Source: Terriglobia bacterium (GTDB lineage Bacteria; Acidobacteriota; Terriglobia; Terriglobales; Acidobacteriaceae). From it: 64,000 nucleotides of DNA. This document shows, piece by piece, positions 53,693 through 61,448 of the stretch. A model generated the notes under the pieces. It did no database searches, had not been told where the DNA came from, and saw only the letters and a list, made by a program, of their open reading frames with translations. A program made the position numbers and the translations under genes. The stretch covers positions 62,001 to 126,000 of the forward strand of contig JAIQFO010000005.1 of assembly GCA_020073215.1 (NCBI GenBank), read 5' to 3'. Each line of letters opens with the position of its first letter. The stretch's first letter is position 1.

Positions 53693-54205
53693 ATGGCTAT
53701 AAAGTGGGACGATGTCGTGCGGTTGGTGATCGGCTTAGTGTGGCCGCTCGTTGTTCTCCTGATGGCCTTACTCTATCGCCGAGAACTGGGCGCTCTTCTT
53801 GAGGGAGTCGCCGGACTTGCGCGCGGAGGGCTGAGCAAGGTGTCCTTGCCTGGTGGAATCTCATTAGAGTTGACGAAGTCGACTGAGTTCAAAATCGAGT
53901 GGTCTGGTCCGGGCGGTCAAGATCTCCGCAACATGGCTGTCATGGCCCAGTTTGCGAGCGGTGTGCCCGACATTCTCGGCTTGCTTCAGCCCCAGCAGCC
54001 AACGCAGTCAGCCGATTACGCAGTGTTCGATTTGGGTTCTGGCGATAAGTGGCTCACTTCCCGGTTACATCTGTTCAGCCTCCTTCTGCGTCGTATGCAC
54101 GGTCTGCGGTACTGCGTTTTCGTTTACGACACACAGGATGTTCGCGGTCGATCACTCGGGTTCGCAACCACGGAGGGGGTGCGCTGGGCCTTGGCACGCA
54201 GGTAA
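53693..54205 (+). CDS. Membrane-anchored protein, probably C-terminally truncated
   Basis: 170 residues. One N-terminal transmembrane helix (LVIGLVWPLVVLLMALLYRREL), a juxtamembrane Gly/Leu stretch (GGLSKVSLPGGISLEL), then a soluble domain (YAVFDLGSGDKWLTSRLHLFSLLL, LRYCVFVYDTQD). It stops abruptly at EGVRWALARR, where a globular fold would normally continue. The end coincides with a change to the small minus-strand genes of the integrase module, suggesting a junction at about 54206. Function unknown. Confidence 0.68.
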   Translation: MAIKWDDVVRLVIGLVWPLVVLLMALLYRRELGALLEGVAGLARGGLSKVSLPGGISLELTKSTEFKIEWSGPGGQDLRNMAVMAQFASGVPDILGLLQPQQPTQSADYAVFDLGSGDKWLTSRLHLFSLLLRRMHGLRYCVFVYDTQDVRGRSLGFATTEGVRWALARR

Positions 54206-54375
54206 AGCTAAAGCCACGTCTCTCGTACCACGCACGGAGTTGCTCGTTACTGAGGGCGGGTAGTCGCGTGTCGGTTTGCATCTGTGATCTTGCGGACCGG
54301 CGTCACGATTATCGGAAATGCAGATGCCGAAACTTGTACGCTCTGTGCGCGCCTCTGTGATTAGCTCATCCATAG

Positions 54376-54624
54376 TTATTGCGCCAGCGTTTCCCTTAGT
54401 CCGTAGTACGCGCCGTCCTTGCCTTTGCGGACGGTCTCAACCCATGTAGAGACTTGCTCGGCGCGGAGCCGAGCGCCAAGGTTGCGGACACGCTGTTCGC
54501 ACACCGGGCGGGTGAGAGCGCGGACCGTGATTGCCACAACGCCGCGTGATGCTTGTTGCTTGATGCGTTCCCTTGCCTTGACCGCGACGTCCCTCTTAAA
54601 CTCGCGGTCCTCGCTGAAAATCAT
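54376..54624 (-). CDS. Small basic protein of the integrase module, unknown
   Basis: 82 residues: MIFSEDREFKRDVAVKARER, then VVAITVRALTRPVCEQRV and VSTWVETVRKGKDGAYYG. Basic N-terminal helix and mixed alpha/beta pattern; not recognised. Last of a row of tiny minus-strand genes with short spacers that contain the repeated AGGACA-type RBS. Confidence 0.6.
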   Translation of the reverse strand: MIFSEDREFKRDVAVKARERIKQQASRGVVAITVRALTRPVCEQRVRNLGARLRAEQVSTWVETVRKGKDGAYYGLRETLAQ

Positions 54625-54654
54625 ATGAATGCTCAGGTTCTGTCTGTGTCCTGT

Positions 54655-54900
54655 CTAGAGGATTAGCTTTTCCGTGGCATCTTTGGGACTCGTGACCGTG
54701 AAAGTCCGGGTGCGGATGTTGTAGTCAATCGGGTGAACGGTCATACGCATTGCGCGCCGTCCGCGTACCGTCCTCACCCGCAACCTTGCGATTGTGCCGG
54801 AGTCATCAGAGACCTCGCCGGTCTCCGGGTTGTACTTGACCGGCGTGTCCGCCGTGATGACCCGCGTTAAATGCTGTCCGATTGCGTCAAGTTTGCTCAT
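54655..54900 (-). CDS. Small beta-rich protein of the integrase module, unknown
   Basis: 81 residues. Beta-strand pattern (VITADTPVKYNPETGEVSDD; IARLRVRTVRGRRAMRMTVHP; TRTFTVTS). Its ATG lies directly after the stop of the 48-residue gene upstream (TAGCAATG), so coupled. Function unknown. Confidence 0.6.
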   Translation of the reverse strand: MSKLDAIGQHLTRVITADTPVKYNPETGEVSDDSGTIARLRVRTVRGRRAMRMTVHPIDYNIRTRTFTVTSPKDATEKLIL

Positions 54901-54902
54901 TG

Positions 54903-55049
54903 CTAGTTGCTCCGTTCCCGCTCGTAAAATGCGGTTGCTTTCTCGGCGTCCGCGATTGATGCCGATCCGCTGTTAGGGTCCGCCGCCTTCGCTTTCTCGC
55001 GCTCAATCTCCCAAGAGTCTAAAATCTGTGTCCGTCTGTCTTTGCTCAT
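54903..55049 (-). CDS. 48-residue protein of the integrase module
   Basis: Short charged helix: MSKDRRTQILDSWEIEREKA, then DPNSGSASIADAEKATAFYERERSN. It overlaps the gene upstream by 4 bp (ATGA) and sits 2 bp ahead of the gene downstream, the tight packing of a phage-like early operon. Not recognised. Confidence 0.55.
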   Translation of the reverse strand: MSKDRRTQILDSWEIEREKAKAADPNSGSASIADAEKATAFYERERSN

Positions 55050-55342
55050 AGCTTGACCTCGGAGCGAATGAAAGCAAGAGCGGTGTCCCTGTCCGAAAAA
55101 AGTTGTCCCTCGTGCTCAATGTCACCCTCTAGCATTACGGCAACCGAGACGCCTACATAGCCGGACTTTCCCTCAACGTCCGTGACCGTAATGTAGTAAT
55201 TCTTAAAGCAAACGTCTGAGGAGTCTTGCTCACCCGGCTCCCTCGGGAAACTTCCCGGAGAGTTGTAAACCTCCGTCCCGTACACTTGGGAGAATGGCGT
55301 TACAATGCCGAGGCGGAGTTGCTGTACTTCTTCTTTTGTCAT
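55046..55342 (-). CDS. 98-residue protein of the integrase module, unknown
   Basis: MTKEEVQQLRLGIVTPFSQV, then a beta-rich body (FKNYYITVTDVEGKSGYVGVSVAVMLEG) and a terminal helix (DRDTALAFIRSEV). Acidic. RBS AGGACA before the ATG. Not recognised. Confidence 0.6.
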   Translation of the reverse strand: MTKEEVQQLRLGIVTPFSQVYGTEVYNSPGSFPREPGEQDSSDVCFKNYYITVTDVEGKSGYVGVSVAVMLEGDIEHEGQLFSDRDTALAFIRSEVKL

Positions 55343-55360
55343 GTCCTGTCCCTGTCCTGT

Positions 55361-55528
55361 CTAGGTTTGCTTGAAAACTACCTTGCCGCTCTTGATGCTC
55401 GTGAGTACCGTCTTGATGTTGCCGTCAGCGCCGTGCTCAAGGCTCAAGCGGAGACCCGCTTTGAGCGCCTCGGCGTTAAGTTTCTCAACCTCTTTTACGA
55501 TATAAGCCGCCTTTTCCTCCTTTGTCAT
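55361..55528 (-). CDS. 55-residue protein of the integrase module
   Basis: MTKEEKAAYIVKEVEKLNAE, then ALKAGLRLSLEHGADGNIKT and VLTSIKSGKVVFKQT. It shares the MTKEE start and the GACAGGACA leader with the next gene. First of the row after a terminator, so its promoter should lie near 55530-55565. Confidence 0.55.
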   Translation of the reverse strand: MTKEEKAAYIVKEVEKLNAEALKAGLRLSLEHGADGNIKTVLTSIKSGKVVFKQT

Positions 55529-55566
55529 GTTGTCCTGTCCTCTCTACCGGTGATTCCGGCTTTAAC

Positions 55567-55612
55567 CCCAAAAAAGCAAACGCCGTAAAAACCCTTTCGG
55601 ATTTTCACGGCG
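55567..55612 (-). terminator. Rho-independent terminator upstream of the small-gene row
   Basis: On the minus strand CGCCGTGAAAATCC pairs with GGTTTTTACGGCG (arms 55612-55599 and 55593-55581), followed by GTTTGCTTTTTT. Second hairpin after the integrase stop. Confidence 0.7.
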
Positions 55613-55792
55613 CAGTTGTCAATGTGTGCTGACTATTTGTTGCCTTCGGGTCGTCAGCTAGATAGAAGGTTCACCGCACTTTTTCTATACGGCAGTGCAG
55701 TGCTACCATGCGTCCCAATTATTAAGATGCCAGAAAGCACAGGAAGTAGCAATAGGATTGTTTCCGAGTTTTATACCTGTTTCTTGGAAAAC

Positions 55793-55821
55793 AAAAACCC
55801 TCGGCGTGTGCTTGCCGAGGG
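55793..55821 (-). terminator. Rho-independent terminator of the island integrase
   Basis: On the minus strand CCCTCGGC-AAGCACAC-GCCGAGGG (55821-55798) followed by TTTTTG. A perfect 8-bp GC-rich stem with a U-tract, 23 bp after the integrase stop. Confidence 0.88.
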
Positions 55822-55843
55822 TCTTACTTCTTTTATCGCGTTT

Positions 55844-56968
55844 CTACCATGTTTTAGCAATTTGCTCCGCGAGTTGCTCCCGGAGCTTAGGGACAAACTT
55901 GAGGTAATGCCGCTCCGTGATAACCGTATTGCGGTGACCGAGCGCCTTGTTGACCATGTTAAGCGGTGCGCCGTGCGTGAGCAGGTCAACACCGTAGGTC
56001 TTCCGGAATCTGTGCGAGTGCGCGTTCTTGACACCGGCTTTGTCAAAGACTTTCCTCAGCTTCTCTGAGAAGTCTTTCGCAACCGTGACCGGCTCACCGT
56101 TCCCGCTCCAAAAGATAAACTTCGGGCTGCCATTCGCAACCCTGAGGAGCGCCTCGCCTACCTCTTTCGGGATCGCGTTGTTGACGCCGGTCTTGGTCTT
56201 GCTCCGGCGAATCGCGACAAAGTAACAGTCTTTCTTCCCAACCTTGCCGGAAGTCACTGCGGCACGCTCAAGGATTGAGGCGTCCTGAATGGCAAGACCG
56301 GCATAGCGCATGACTGCAATGAGCGCCTTGCAACGCTCCGCGGTTTTGCCGTCAAAGCTTTCAACCCTATCGCACGCCGTCACAATGGCCGCGTATTCCT
56401 TCTCGGTGAACGGGTCCTCCGGCTCGGCGGAGGTCACGTTAAAGTGATCTAGCTGTGCTGTCGGATTGTACAGGAGCCTAATCTCAGAGGAGTCCCGGCA
56501 GAAACGAAAGAAGGTACGGAGCCGCTCTTGTTCGTTCCGCTTCGCATAGTTGCTTTTGAGATTCCACGAAGCTTGATACTTCTCAAGGTCACTCTCCGTC
56601 ACGTCCGCAATGTAGAGCCGCCCGTTGCGCTGGCAAAATGCCTTGAATCGATCAAGCGTATATCGGTATTTGCGCCGGGTCTCTTTGTGCTTGGCGCTTT
56701 TCTTGTTGGTGAACATCTCAACGGCGGCGTCAACCGTGACCGGCTCCTCGGCTTTCGGAGTTTCGCCTATCGAGCGGGCGTGAGCGTCCCGCTCCATAGT
56801 GCGAGCCTTCTGCTCGGCCTTCTCCCAAGAGCGAGTTCTCGCTGAGACCCTGTGACGTTTCCCGTTGACAGACCATTCCAGAATCATGCGGCAACCGCAA
56901 CGCTTGTACGAGCGGTCCGCGTTGTGCGGACAGTTTTTCGAGTGGCGTTTATAAACCGTGATTTCCAT
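55844..56968 (-). CDS. Tyrosine integrase of the tRNA-Ser island (third)
   Basis: 374 residues. N-terminal Cys/His cluster (HSKNCPHNADRSYKRCGCR) likely binds zinc; core-binding domain about 90-190; catalytic domain with Arg in AVMRYAGLAIQDASIL near 220, HSHRFRKTYGVDLL near 318-325 and the nucleophile Tyr in TERHYLKFVP near 353. Intact. It starts 136 bp from the tRNA-Ser 3' end and reads away from it, the classic position of an integrase that uses the tRNA as attB. Has its own terminator. Confidence 0.93.
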   Translation of the reverse strand: MEITVYKRHSKNCPHNADRSYKRCGCRMILEWSVNGKRHRVSARTRSWEKAEQKARTMERDAHARSIGETPKAEEPVTVDAAVEMFTNKKSAKHKETRRKYRYTLDRFKAFCQRNGRLYIADVTESDLEKYQASWNLKSNYAKRNEQERLRTFFRFCRDSSEIRLLYNPTAQLDHFNVTSAEPEDPFTEKEYAAIVTACDRVESFDGKTAERCKALIAVMRYAGLAIQDASILERAAVTSGKVGKKDCYFVAIRRSKTKTGVNNAIPKEVGEALLRVANGSPKFIFWSGNGEPVTVAKDFSEKLRKVFDKAGVKNAHSHRFRKTYGVDLLTHGAPLNMVNKALGHRNTVITERHYLKFVPKLREQLAEQIAKTW

Positions 56969-57036
56969 TGCTGTGGTTGATCCTCGTTTCTACGTGTCAG
57001 CTTTATTATAGAACACTGGTCGGTGTACCAGCGACC

Positions 57037-57055
57037 ATGGCACAAAAGCGGCACA
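57037..57055 (+). promoter_or_regulatory. Putative integrase arm-binding site, right
   Basis: ATGGCACAAAAGCGGCACA, one mismatch from 31935-31953, between the integrase start and the att core. Confidence 0.6.
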
Positions 57056-57103
57056 CTAGAAACGAAGCGGTAAACAAGTTGTTTGGATTGTGTTACTTAG
57101 GAC

Positions 57104-57197
57104 TGGCGGAGAGGGAGGGATTCGAACCCTCGATAGAGTTGTTAGACCCTATAACGGTTTAGCAAACCGCCGCCTTCAGCCTCTCGGCCACCTCTCC
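57104..57197 (-). tRNA. tRNA-Ser(GCU), with encoded CCA; right att core at its 3' end (57104-57124)
   Basis: On the minus strand: acceptor GGAGAGG (57197-57191) pairs with CCTCTCC, discriminator G and CCA at the 3' end; anticodon loop TTTGCTAAA gives anticodon GCU (codons AGC/AGU); a long variable arm (TATAGGGTCTAACAACTCTA) marks class II; T-loop GGTTCGAATCC. The last 21 nt are duplicated at 31831-31851. Confidence 0.96.
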
Positions 57198-57315
57198 GGC
57201 GTTGCGGAACTATAGTTTACCACTGGCGCTTGCTTTATTCTGATGTTGTGGCGGTTTGCGCCATGGCGAAAATCCCGCGCAAGGTTCGGACTGGCGGTAA
57301 TACGAAAGCGCCGGG

Positions 57316-58635
57316 CTAGAGCCGAGACACTTTCGAGCGCTTGCCCTCCGCCAAGCGAAGTGGCGCTGTGGAAGCCAGTTCCACGCGGTTCCTTCCTTTG
57401 TTCTTGGCGCGATAAAGAGCCTGATCGGCTGCCTGAATCACCTGCTCGGGCTGGCGGTAGCGGGTGCTCGGTTCGGCCACGCCGATGCTGACGTTCACCG
57501 ACAAACGATCAGGCGACTGACTAGGGCTCGCAGGAGCGGTTTTCTTTCTGGTGGGCTTTCTACGATCCGACCCGCCCGTCCGGAGTTCATTCTGAGGATT
57601 GCTTCTTTTCTCGGCGCTTCTCTCCGCTCTTCTCTCCGAACCGCGCACCTGAAATGTGGATTTCGCGATGATCTGGCGCAGCGAGTCGAGATGTTCAAAC
57701 GCTTCTTTGGCGGAAGTGTTGCGAAAGACAATAGCGAACTCTTCGCCACCGCAGCGGAAAGCCTGGCCGTCACCTCCGACCTGCGATAAGCGCTTGGCCA
57801 CCATGCACAGTACCTGATCGCCTACGTCGTGGCCGTATGTGTCGTTGAATTTCTTGAAATGATCGATATCGACGATGGCGATGGCATATTGCTGGTCCAG
57901 CGAAAGCAGGGCCTCGTTGAAGGCGCGGCGTCCGCGAATGCCGGTGAGTTCGTCGTGGTAGGCGAGTACGTAAGACGTCTCGATCAGGGAGGCGCCGAGG
58001 ATGAGGGCGGCGGTGGCGACGTAGGCGTCTGCTGCCTTGCCGGCCGGGGCCAATTCGAGCCACATGAAAACGGCGGCCACGGACCACGCGAAACCGGGCT
58101 CGATCGGCTTGCGCGTTTGAAAAAAACGGCGGACGAACACTGCGGTGGCGACCACAAAGCTCAACAGAATCCAAAGCGGGATCGCAGCCTCGCCGGGATG
58201 CACCGGACCGGCGGGGCTGTTCTCCGGCCGGCACAGCACCGCGAAGATCACCGATTCGAGGAAGAGCAATCCAAAGCGGGGCGCGATTCCGGCGATGACC
58301 AGGCCGCGCTCGCGCAGCGAGGCGAACACGATGAAGTTCAGCGGGATCAGCAGGGCGGCGAGTACGACCGCGGTGCGCCCGGGGCCGGTGTGAGTCTGAC
58401 CATCGGAGAAGAACTCGACCGCGCGGTGCGCCAGCAGCAGCACCAGCAACGAAAACAAAACGCGACTGGAATTGAAACGCCAGGCAAGAAGCAATCCGGC
58501 GGCAAACACGGCAACGTAGTAGAAAGCCAGCGAGGGCGCGACTTGGACAAACAGGGAGCTGCTGACGAGCGCCGCCGCCAGCGCCAATAACAAGCCGCCC
58601 GGAACCAGCCACACCTTCCACGTTCTTCCATTCAC
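57316..58635 (-). CDS. Membrane diguanylate cyclase (GGDEF domain)
   Basis: 439 residues. An N-terminal multi-helix membrane region (about 10-225, seven to eight hydrophobic segments) is joined to a GGDEF domain with the active-site GGEEF near 295 (FRCGGEEFAIVF) and the upstream DIDHFKKFNDTYGHDVGDQVL. Makes cyclic di-GMP from GTP. Between GGEEF and the C-terminal SVNVSIGVAEP strand sits an unusual insert of about 50 Arg/Lys/Ser/Pro-rich residues (SERRAERSAEKRSNPQ...TRKKTAPASPSQ). No clear RxxD inhibitory site just before the active site. Stand-alone gene. Confidence 0.92.
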   Translation of the reverse strand: MNGRTWKVWLVPGGLLLALAAALVSSSLFVQVAPSLAFYYVAVFAAGLLLAWRFNSSRVLFSLLVLLLAHRAVEFFSDGQTHTGPGRTAVVLAALLIPLNFIVFASLRERGLVIAGIAPRFGLLFLESVIFAVLCRPENSPAGPVHPGEAAIPLWILLSFVVATAVFVRRFFQTRKPIEPGFAWSVAAVFMWLELAPAGKAADAYVATAALILGASLIETSYVLAYHDELTGIRGRRAFNEALLSLDQQYAIAIVDIDHFKKFNDTYGHDVGDQVLCMVAKRLSQVGGDGQAFRCGGEEFAIVFRNTSAKEAFEHLDSLRQIIAKSTFQVRGSERRAERSAEKRSNPQNELRTGGSDRRKPTRKKTAPASPSQSPDRLSVNVSIGVAEPSTRYRQPEQVIQAADQALYRAKNKGRNRVELASTAPLRLAEGKRSKVSRL

Positions 58636-58693
58636 TTCTTCAGAATACGGCAGGAGGGGCGGGGAAACGGTTATGTTTCGGGCACTGTCAACA

Positions 58694-58792
58694 CCTCACC
58701 ACGGAGGCACGGAGACACGGAGAAAATCAGAGGACGGGGAAAGCCCTGGTCCTTGCGGATCCAAAGGCTCTCTCTGTGTCTCTGTGGTGAGG
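58694..58792. repeat. REP-like inverted repeat
   Basis: CCTCACCACGGAGGCACGGA at 58694 onward is mirrored at 58768-58792 (reverse complement CCTCACCACAGAGACACAGA). The unit of CAC-GGAG triplet-like steps resembles a dispersed acidobacterial repeat. Lies between divergent genes. Confidence 0.65.
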
Positions 58793-58831
58793 TTCTGTTT
58801 TGGGCGCGAGCGGTGGTAGTCTTCCCTGTTT

Positions 58832-61003
58832 ATGGCTCGCGCATCGTTTGCCGCACGTCGTTCTGAATATTGGCCGGAACTAACTTCAGAGTCAAAAGCC
58901 GCGGACAAGAGTGTCCGCGCTACACGGACAGCTCAGCGCATCGCAATCGACACCGGAGGCACGTTCACCGATTGCGTGTGGGTTGAGGGCGGCGCTCTGA
59001 AAACACTGAAGGTATTCTCGACGCCCGACGATCCGTCGCGCGCCATTGCCGAAGCTCTGGGAAAGATTGTCAGCAAAAGGACTGGCGCCAGAGCCGCGAT
59101 CACCTTGCTGCACGGCACGACCGTCGGAACCAACGCTCTGTTGCAAAGAAAGGGTGCTCGCGTTGCGCTCATCACTACTTCGGGATTTGAAGACGTAATC
59201 GAGATTGGACGGCAAGCCCGTCCCCGGCTGTATGACTTTTTCTTTGACCGGGCTGCGCCGCTTGTTTGCCGGGAATTGCGGTTCGGCGTCAAGGAAAGGA
59301 TCGGGGCCGAGGGCCAAATTTTGGAACGGCCGTCGGAAGAGGAGCTAGCGCGGCTCCGGGAGGCAGTGCGTGACGCCGAACCGGATGCCATCGCGATTTC
59401 TTTGCTGTTCTCGTTTGCCAACCCGCAGAACGAAGTGGCGGTAGCTGCGGCCGTGGCGGAGCTCGGCAAACCGTTGTCTGTGTCTCATCGGATTCTGCCG
59501 GAGTTCCGGGAATACGAACGTACCAGTACGGTCGTAGTGAACGCCTATCTGCAACCGCTCATGCAGACCTATATGGAGAAACTGGCGGAGCGGGCGATGA
59601 ACACGGGAGATGGCTTCACAGCGCCGCTCCCCGGACCCGAAAAGCGCGATGCCCGGAGCACCCGCGAACCACGGATCTTTGTCATGCAATCAAGCGGCGG
59701 GATCACGGCGCTGGAGTCGGCAGCTCGCGAACCGGTGCGCACGGTGTTGTCGGGACCGGCGGGTGGACTGGTTGGCGCGGCAGCAATGGCAGCGCGCAGC
59801 GGGTTCCGGAAGATTCTCTCCTTCGACATGGGAGGGACCTCGACCGATGTGGCGGCCGTGCAGGACGAGGTTCGAGCCGGTGTCCAATCGGAAGTGGCTG
59901 GGCTTCCCGTAGGCGTTCCCATGCTCGAGATTCACACGGTGGGCGCGGGCGGCGGGTCGCTGGCTCGCTTCGATGCGGGCGGTGCGCTGCGCGTGGGGCC
60001 GGAATCGGCGGGCGCCGATCCGGCACCGATCTGCTACGGCCGCGGAACCGAACCCACGGTGACCGATGCTAACTTGCTGATGGGGCGCCTTCGCCCCAAT
60101 CGTTTTCTAGGCGGCGAGTTCACGCTCGACTTTGAACGAGCGCACCGGATCACGTCGGAATGGCTGAAGAAACAAGGCTCGCGCTTGAGTCTGCAACAAT
60201 TTTCCGCCGGTGTCGTGCGAGTTGTGAATGCGAATATGGAGCGGGCCCTGCGCGTTGTTTCCATCGAACGCGGGTACGACCCGCGCGACTTTACGCTGGT
60301 GGCGTTCGGCGGCGCGGGAGGCCTTCATGCCTGCGAACTGGCGGAGGCGCTGGCCATCCCAACCGTGATGATTCCGGCTCGACCCGGCGCGCTTTCGGCG
60401 TTTGGCATTCTGGTGAGCGATGTGGTGAAAGATTACTCGCGTACGCTGCTCTGGCGGCTGGCCGACGGTTTACCGCAAGCGAAACTGCGGAAAGAATTTC
60501 GCAAGTTGGAAGCGGCGGCACACCAGGAATTCCGCGCGGAACGGTGGCGCGGCGGGCTTCATTACGAAAGGAGTCTCGACCTGAGGTATCGTGGCCAAGG
60601 CTACGAACTCAACGTGCCCGCTACGGATAAGGCGGACGTCATCGCCCGCTTTCATGACGAACATCAGCGCCGTTATGGATATCACCACGCGGGACGAGAG
60701 ATTGAATTGGTGACGTTGCGTCTGCGCGCCCGGTTGCGCGCGCCTCAGGGATCCCAACCCGAATCAAAAGTTGCGCGGCGGCAAACGAGAGGAAAGCCGC
60801 GCATAACGCCCGCCGAACGCGCAGCGGTGTCTTTTCACGGCCAAGCCGTGGCCACGCCCGTGTTTGAACGCGGCGACCTTGTTCCCCTCCGATCAATGAA
60901 GGGACCAGCTGTGATCACGGAATACAGCGCGACCACGGTGATTCCGGGGGGAAAGAAATTTTGGGTGGATGCTTCGCAAAACCTGGTGATTAAGATCCGG
61001 TAG
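58832..61003 (+). CDS. N-methylhydantoinase A/5-oxoprolinase-type (HyuA-like) protein
   Basis: 723 residues. ATP-dependent amidase large subunit with the ASKHA-fold phosphate loop IAIDTGGTFTDCVW near 36, LLHGTTVGTNALLQRKGARVALITT, FDMGGTSTDVA, the HTVGAGGGSLA and GPESAGADPAP segments and AFGGAGGLHACELA. Usually paired with HyuB; no hyuB lies next to it in the window. The first 35 residues (MARASFAARRSEYW to SVRATRTAQ) are not part of the family; part of this leader is encoded by a palindromic repeat. ATG 58832 is the only plausible start in frame. Confidence 0.88.
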   Translation: MARASFAARRSEYWPELTSESKAADKSVRATRTAQRIAIDTGGTFTDCVWVEGGALKTLKVFSTPDDPSRAIAEALGKIVSKRTGARAAITLLHGTTVGTNALLQRKGARVALITTSGFEDVIEIGRQARPRLYDFFFDRAAPLVCRELRFGVKERIGAEGQILERPSEEELARLREAVRDAEPDAIAISLLFSFANPQNEVAVAAAVAELGKPLSVSHRILPEFREYERTSTVVVNAYLQPLMQTYMEKLAERAMNTGDGFTAPLPGPEKRDARSTREPRIFVMQSSGGITALESAAREPVRTVLSGPAGGLVGAAAMAARSGFRKILSFDMGGTSTDVAAVQDEVRAGVQSEVAGLPVGVPMLEIHTVGAGGGSLARFDAGGALRVGPESAGADPAPICYGRGTEPTVTDANLLMGRLRPNRFLGGEFTLDFERAHRITSEWLKKQGSRLSLQQFSAGVVRVVNANMERALRVVSIERGYDPRDFTLVAFGGAGGLHACELAEALAIPTVMIPARPGALSAFGILVSDVVKDYSRTLLWRLADGLPQAKLRKEFRKLEAAAHQEFRAERWRGGLHYERSLDLRYRGQGYELNVPATDKADVIARFHDEHQRRYGYHHAGREIELVTLRLRARLRAPQGSQPESKVARRQTRGKPRITPAERAAVSFHGQAVATPVFERGDLVPLRSMKGPAVITEYSATTVIPGGKKFWVDASQNLVIKIR
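58900..58919. repeat. Palindromic repeat inside the 5' end of the HyuA-like gene
   Basis: Perfect 8-4-8 palindrome CGCGGACAAGAGTGTCCGCG, encoding part of the extra N-terminus (KSVRA). Resembles a dispersed acidobacterial palindrome and looks inserted in frame. Confidence 0.7.
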
Positions 61004-61026
61004 GCGCGCTGAGCTGAGTGCGCGGG

Positions 61027-61221
61027 TCACTCTTCGTCCGGCTCTTTCTTTTCTTCGATCGCCATGTCCTTGAATTCACTCGACTCGAAGACGTCCCCAC
61101 ATTCCTGGCATTCCACGTATTCGGCTTCTTCGTCGCGGGAGACGATCTGCACCCGGGGATGCTTGCACTGCTCGCGGTTGACTTTCTCTTGGGGAGATTG
61201 CGACGGCTGACTAGGCGTCAT
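61027..61221 (-). CDS. Small zinc-ribbon-like acidic protein, 64 aa
   Basis: Contains CKHPRVQIVSRDEEAEYVECQECGDVF: a Cys-x-His and a CxxC about 20 apart, a typical small zinc ribbon, followed by an acidic tail (EFKDMAIEEKKEPDEE). N-terminus MTPSQPSQSPQEK is disordered. Single gene on the opposite strand to its neighbours; function unknown. Confidence 0.7.
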   Translation of the reverse strand: MTPSQPSQSPQEKVNREQCKHPRVQIVSRDEEAEYVECQECGDVFESSEFKDMAIEEKKEPDEE

Positions 61222-61448
61222 AAACTTGCCGGTTGTTCATCTCTTGAAGGGAATGCGCGCTTTTCCTAAATTGGCGATATTTTGCGTCGGCGGGCCAAGG
61301 ATGTCAAGTACCTCTGGAAGCCTGCCATACCGCGATAGAAATGTCCCCTGCGAGCCGGGAAGGGACAAGGATTCGTAAGGTCCGCTATGATCGTTGCCAT
61401 GTGATCGTTTACCCGCACGATCGTAGCCAGAGAATCTGTGCGATTTGA

